Made by a program: the position numbers and the translations under genes
DNA from: Solirubrobacterales bacterium
GTDB lineage: Bacteria > Actinomycetota > Thermoleophilia > Solirubrobacterales > Solirubrobacteraceae
Length of the DNA: 8,434 nt
Direction: 5' to 3'
Assembly (NCBI GenBank): GCA_016215085.1
Contig: JACRMD010000156.1
Coordinates: 1,380-9,813 of the forward strand
In this document: piece by piece, positions 6,149 to 8,434 of the stretch
How positions within the stretch are numbered: the first letter of the stretch is position 1
Layout of the letters: every line of letters starts with the position of its first letter
The notes under the pieces: model-generated
Seen by the model: the letters and a program-made list of their open reading frames with translations, nothing else
The model's database searches: none
Told to the model about the DNA's origin: nothing

Positions 6149-7842
6149 CGCCGCTCGGCGGGCTCCGCCTCGCGCACCTCGCCGCGCGCGGCGCGCACCT
6201 CGCCCTCCGGGTGCTCCTCCTGCGCGCGCCGCAGGGACGCGCGCACGAACTCCCGGAACAGCGGCGCGGGCCGCTCGGGCCGCGACTTGAACTCGGGGTG
6301 GAACTGGGAGGCGACGAAGAACGGGTGGTCGTGCAGCTCGATGACCTCGACCAGCCGCTCGTCGGGCGACGTGCCCGAGACGACCAGGCCGGCGTGCTCG
6401 AGCCGCTTGCGCAGCGAGATCGACACCTCGTAGCGGTGGCGGTGGCGCTCGTAGATGACCGCCTCGCCGTAGATCTCGCGGGTGGCGGTGCCCGGGTGGA
6501 CCTTCACCGGGTCGGCGCCCAGGCGCATCGTGCCGCCGAGGTCGGAGACCTCCTTCTGCTCGGGCAGGAGGTCGATGACCGGCCACTCGGTCTCGATGTC
6601 GAACTCGGTCGAGTTGGCGCCCGGCATGCCGGCGACGTGGCGGGCGAACTCGCAGACCGCGATCTGCATGCCCAGGCAGACGCCGAGGTACGGGATCTGC
6701 CGCTCGCGCGCGACGCGCGCCGCGCGGATCTTGCCCTCGATGCCGCGGCCGCCGAAGCCACCGGGGATGAGGATGCCGTCGGAGCCCGACAGCCGGTCGG
6801 CCGCCTGCTCGTCGGACTCCAGCGTCTCGGAGTCGACCCAGTCGATCTCGACGCGGCAGCGGTGCAGGAAGCCCGAGTGGCGCAGCGCCTCGGACACCGA
6901 CATGTAGGCGTCCTCCAGCGCGACGTACTTGCCGACCAGCGCGATGCGCACGGTCTGCTCGGCGGAGTCCGCGGCGTCCATGAGCGCCTGCCAGCCCGAC
7001 AGGTCGGCCGGCGGCGCGTCGTCGATGCCGAAGTGATCGCAGATGAAGTCGTCGACGCCCTGCTCGCCGTACCAGAGCGGCACCTTGTAGATGTTGTCGA
7101 CGTCCTTGGCGGAGACGACCGCGGCCGGCGGCAGCGACGCGAACAGCGCGATCTTCTTGCGGATGTCGAGGTCCAGCTCGCTCTCGGAGCGGCAGAGCAG
7201 CATGTCGGGCTGGATGCCGATGCGGCGCAGTTCGTTGACCGAGTGCTGGGTCGGCTTGGTCTTCAGCTCGCCCGCGTGGCCGATGTAGGGCACGAGGGTG
7301 AGGTGCAGAAACATGCAGTTGCGCCGGCCGACGTCGACCGGGAACTGGCGGATGGCCTCCAGGAACGGCAGCGACTCGATGTCGCCCACCGTGCCGCCGA
7401 TCTCGGTGATGACGAAGTCGACGTCGTTGGTCTCGCCGATGAGCTTGATCCGCGACTTGATCTCGTCGGTGATGTGCGGGACGACCTGGACCGTGCCGCC
7501 CAGGTAGTCGCCCCGGCGCTCGCGCCGGATGACCGAGTGGTAGACGCCGCCGGCGGTGACGTTGGACGCCCGCGTGGTGTTCGCGTCCGTGTACCGCTCG
7601 TAGTGGCCGAGGTCGAGGTCGGTCTCCGCGCCGTCCTCCGTGACGAACACCTCGCCGTGCTGGTACGGCGACATCGTGCCGGGGTCGACGTTGATGTAGG
7701 GGTCGAACTTCTGCAGGCCGACCGTGAAGCCCTTGGAGACCAGGAGGCGCCCGATCGAGGCGGCCGCGATGCCCTTGCCGAGGGACGAGACGACGCCGCC
7801 GGTGACGAAGATGTAGCGCGTCTTGCGGTGGGCCTCAGGCAC
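6145..7842 (-). CDS. pyrG: CTP synthase (glutamine hydrolysing)
   Basis: PyrG makes CTP from UTP, ATP and glutamine, the last step of de novo pyrimidine nucleotide synthesis; it works as a cytosolic tetramer. The 565 residues comprise the N-terminal synthase domain (about 8-275) with KTRYIFVTGGVVSSLGKG as the P-loop, FDPYINVDPGTMSP, DGAETDLDLGHYERY and ITEIGGTVGDIES, and a class I glutamine amidotransferase domain (about 298-540) with PGGFGGRG, the nucleophile Cys389 in GVCLGMQ, and His515 and Glu517 in FHPEF. A charged tail of about 25 residues, rich in Glu and Arg, extends beyond the usual end. Start is GTG at 7842 with AAGGA 8 bases upstream (7851-7855). It is first in the pyrG-peptidase-Nudix unit; its TGA overlaps the next start. 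The 5' leader shows no recognisable attenuator. Confidence 0.98.
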   Translation of the reverse strand: MPEAHRKTRYIFVTGGVVSSLGKGIAAASIGRLLVSKGFTVGLQKFDPYINVDPGTMSPYQHGEVFVTEDGAETDLDLGHYERYTDANTTRASNVTAGGVYHSVIRRERRGDYLGGTVQVVPHITDEIKSRIKLIGETNDVDFVITEIGGTVGDIESLPFLEAIRQFPVDVGRRNCMFLHLTLVPYIGHAGELKTKPTQHSVNELRRIGIQPDMLLCRSESELDLDIRKKIALFASLPPAAVVSAKDVDNIYKVPLWYGEQGVDDFICDHFGIDDAPPADLSGWQALMDAADSAEQTVRIALVGKYVALEDAYMSVSEALRHSGFLHRCRVEIDWVDSETLESDEQAADRLSGSDGILIPGGFGGRGIEGKIRAARVARERQIPYLGVCLGMQIAVCEFARHVAGMPGANSTEFDIETEWPVIDLLPEQKEVSDLGGTMRLGADPVKVHPGTATREIYGEAVIYERHRHRYEVSISLRKRLEHAGLVVSGTSPDERLVEVIELHDHPFFVASQFHPEFKSRPERPAPLFREFVRASLRRAQEEHPEGEVRAARGEVREAEPAERR

Positions 7843-8067
7843 GTCGCTCGTCCTTGCAGTCTAGGGAGGGCACGCGTCGAGGGTAGCCAGGGACTCGGAC
7901 GTTCGGCGTCCCGGTGGAGCGTAGATGTCGCCATGGCGCTGCGGAGTTCCCGCAACTTCCGCACGTGCGTTGCCCCGCGCAGATGACGGCCCATTCCGGA
8001 TACCGCGGGGCCTCCGCATCGCTTGACTGCTCCTTGCATCAACAACCAGGAAGCCAGGAGAGCAGCA
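7843..8067. promoter_or_regulatory. Divergent intergenic region between pyrG and the small membrane-protein gene
   Basis: These 225 bases should hold both promoters. Visible structure: a perfect 10-base palindrome CGCACGTGCG at 7960-7969; a small inverted repeat GGACG-TTCGG-CGTCC at 7897-7911, within the presumed pyrG leader and without a T-tract; and a consensus-like -35 TTGACT at 8023-8028 on the plus strand, but with no TAnnnT element at the right spacing. Weak similarity to the divergent GGAAC/CGnC promoters of ECF sigma factors exists on the minus strand (7927-7950) but is not convincing. No RNA gene is seen. Confidence 0.4.
8056..8060 (+). promoter_or_regulatory. Strong ribosome binding site of the right-edge membrane-protein gene
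   Basis: AGGAG ends 7 bases before the ATG at 8068. Several other starts in the window (lipoprotein, peptidase, Nudix gene) lack a clear site and seem to depend on coupling, so this one fixes the start and suggests efficient independent translation. Confidence 0.7.
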
Positions 8068-8434
8068 ATGCGCACCTTCAGCAAGAACTTCACGCGGTAC
8101 GGCGGCATCGCCGCCAGCATCATCCTCATCGCGTTCGGCATCGGCGCGACGGTCATGGGCATCTCGGGCCGCGCCGAGGTGCGCGACACGATCGCCCGCG
8201 AGAACATCGTCGGCACCCCCGACTCCTCCATCCCCGGCCAGAAGGTCGACACCGGCTCCGAGGCCAAGGCCTTCGCCGACGTGATGCGCAAGCACACGAT
8301 GGAGATCACGGGCGGCCAGACGTACTCCGAGATGGGCCGCTTCCTCGACAAGAACGGGAAGCCGACCGAGGACGAGAAGGCCGCCGCGATCGACCCCAAG
8401 TCCGGCAAGCCGGTCGAGAACGGCGCCCGCAACA
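8068..8434 (+). CDS. Small membrane protein of the family often mislabelled 'LigA dioxygenase' (3' partial)
   Basis: 122 residues are visible before the right edge, with no stop. ATG at 8068 is preceded by a strong AGGAG (8056-8060) at 7-base spacing, the best ribosome site in the window. A short basic N-terminus (MRTFSKNFTRYGG) leads into one hydrophobic helix at about 12-33 (IAASIILIAFGIGATVMGI). The segment after it is hydrophilic and lysine-rich and holds HTMEITGGQTYSEM at 76-89. That motif, the single N-terminal helix and the following small domain resemble actinobacterial two-helix membrane proteins that databases often call 'aromatic ring-opening dioxygenase LigA'. I see nothing in it that supports dioxygenase activity. 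If the family match is right, a second membrane helix should follow outside the window. The coding call is firm, the family call moderate, the function unknown. It is divergent from pyrG. Confidence 0.8.
   Translation, partial: MRTFSKNFTRYGGIAASIILIAFGIGATVMGISGRAEVRDTIARENIVGTPDSSIPGQKVDTGSEAKAFADVMRKHTMEITGGQTYSEMGRFLDKNGKPTEDEKAAAIDPKSGKPVENGARN

Noticed and set aside
6149..6586. Upstream in-frame extension of the M20 peptidase to 6586
   Set aside because: It lies inside pyrG in another frame and its translation is Arg/Ala-rich; family length and the GTGA overlap fix the start at 6148.
7927..7950. GGAAC ... CGAC on the minus strand as an ECF sigma promoter for pyrG
   Set aside because: The spacing and the -10 part are poor, and short GC-rich matches like this are common by chance here.
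581..7986. Long plus-strand open frames opposite deoB, xerD, the peptidase and pyrG (for example 581-2530, 2533-3966, 5000-6433, 6211-7986)
   Set aside because: They mirror well-identified minus-strand genes, have low-complexity Ala/Arg/Val/Asp composition and show no domain motifs; they are antisense shadows.
8023..8028. TTGACT as the -35 box of a promoter for the right-edge gene
   Set aside because: No acceptable -10 element lies 16-19 bases downstream, so a promoter cannot be called from this hexamer alone.
7263..8432. Minus-strand open frames crossing the intergenic region and the right-edge gene (7263-8432 and 7861-8295)
   Set aside because: They run out of frame through pyrG and antisense to the right-edge gene, which has the strong ribosome site, a proper membrane helix and normal codon use.

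Overview
This is a very GC-rich window (third codon positions almost always G or C) that reads as a chromosomal core region of a high-GC actinobacterial-type organism. The ADP-ribose hydrolase box and the last gene's family suggest Actinobacteria in the broad sense, perhaps Thermoleophilia/Solirubrobacterales. That placement is inference; there is no rRNA to confirm it. I see no tRNA, rRNA, CRISPR, insertion sequence, attachment site or origin.

Layout. (1) 1-1253, plus strand: the 3' part of an unnamed protein with a zinc-metallopeptidase (HEAGH) domain followed by a second, catalytically dead copy of the same domain. (2) 1250-3933, minus strand: a three-gene unit read xerD, then a small lipoprotein, then deoB (phosphopentomutase). 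(3) 4007-4498, plus strand: a MarR-like regulator, divergent from xerD and tail-to-tail with the next block. (4) 4495-7842, minus strand: a tightly overlapped unit read pyrG (CTP synthase), then a peptidase T-like M20 metallopeptidase, then a Nudix ADP-ribose pyrophosphatase. (5) 7843-8067: a 225-base divergent intergenic region. (6) 8068 to the right edge, plus strand: the 5' part of a small membrane protein, probably of the family often mislabelled 'aromatic ring-opening dioxygenase LigA'.

The minus-strand genes are mostly nucleotide housekeeping. PyrG makes CTP, DeoB interconverts ribose/deoxyribose 1- and 5-phosphates, and the Nudix enzyme converts ADP-ribose to AMP plus ribose 5-phosphate. 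They sit with a recombinase of the XerD chromosome-dimer-resolution type and a cytosolic peptidase. Gene packing is extreme: two GTGA start/stop overlaps, one 8-base overlap, and two convergent junctions in which a single CTAG supplies the stop codon of both genes.

I do not see a new multigene system. The most original observation is the internal duplication in the first gene, where an intact HExxH domain is followed by a copy that has lost every catalytic residue but kept three cysteines and the hydrophobic framework.
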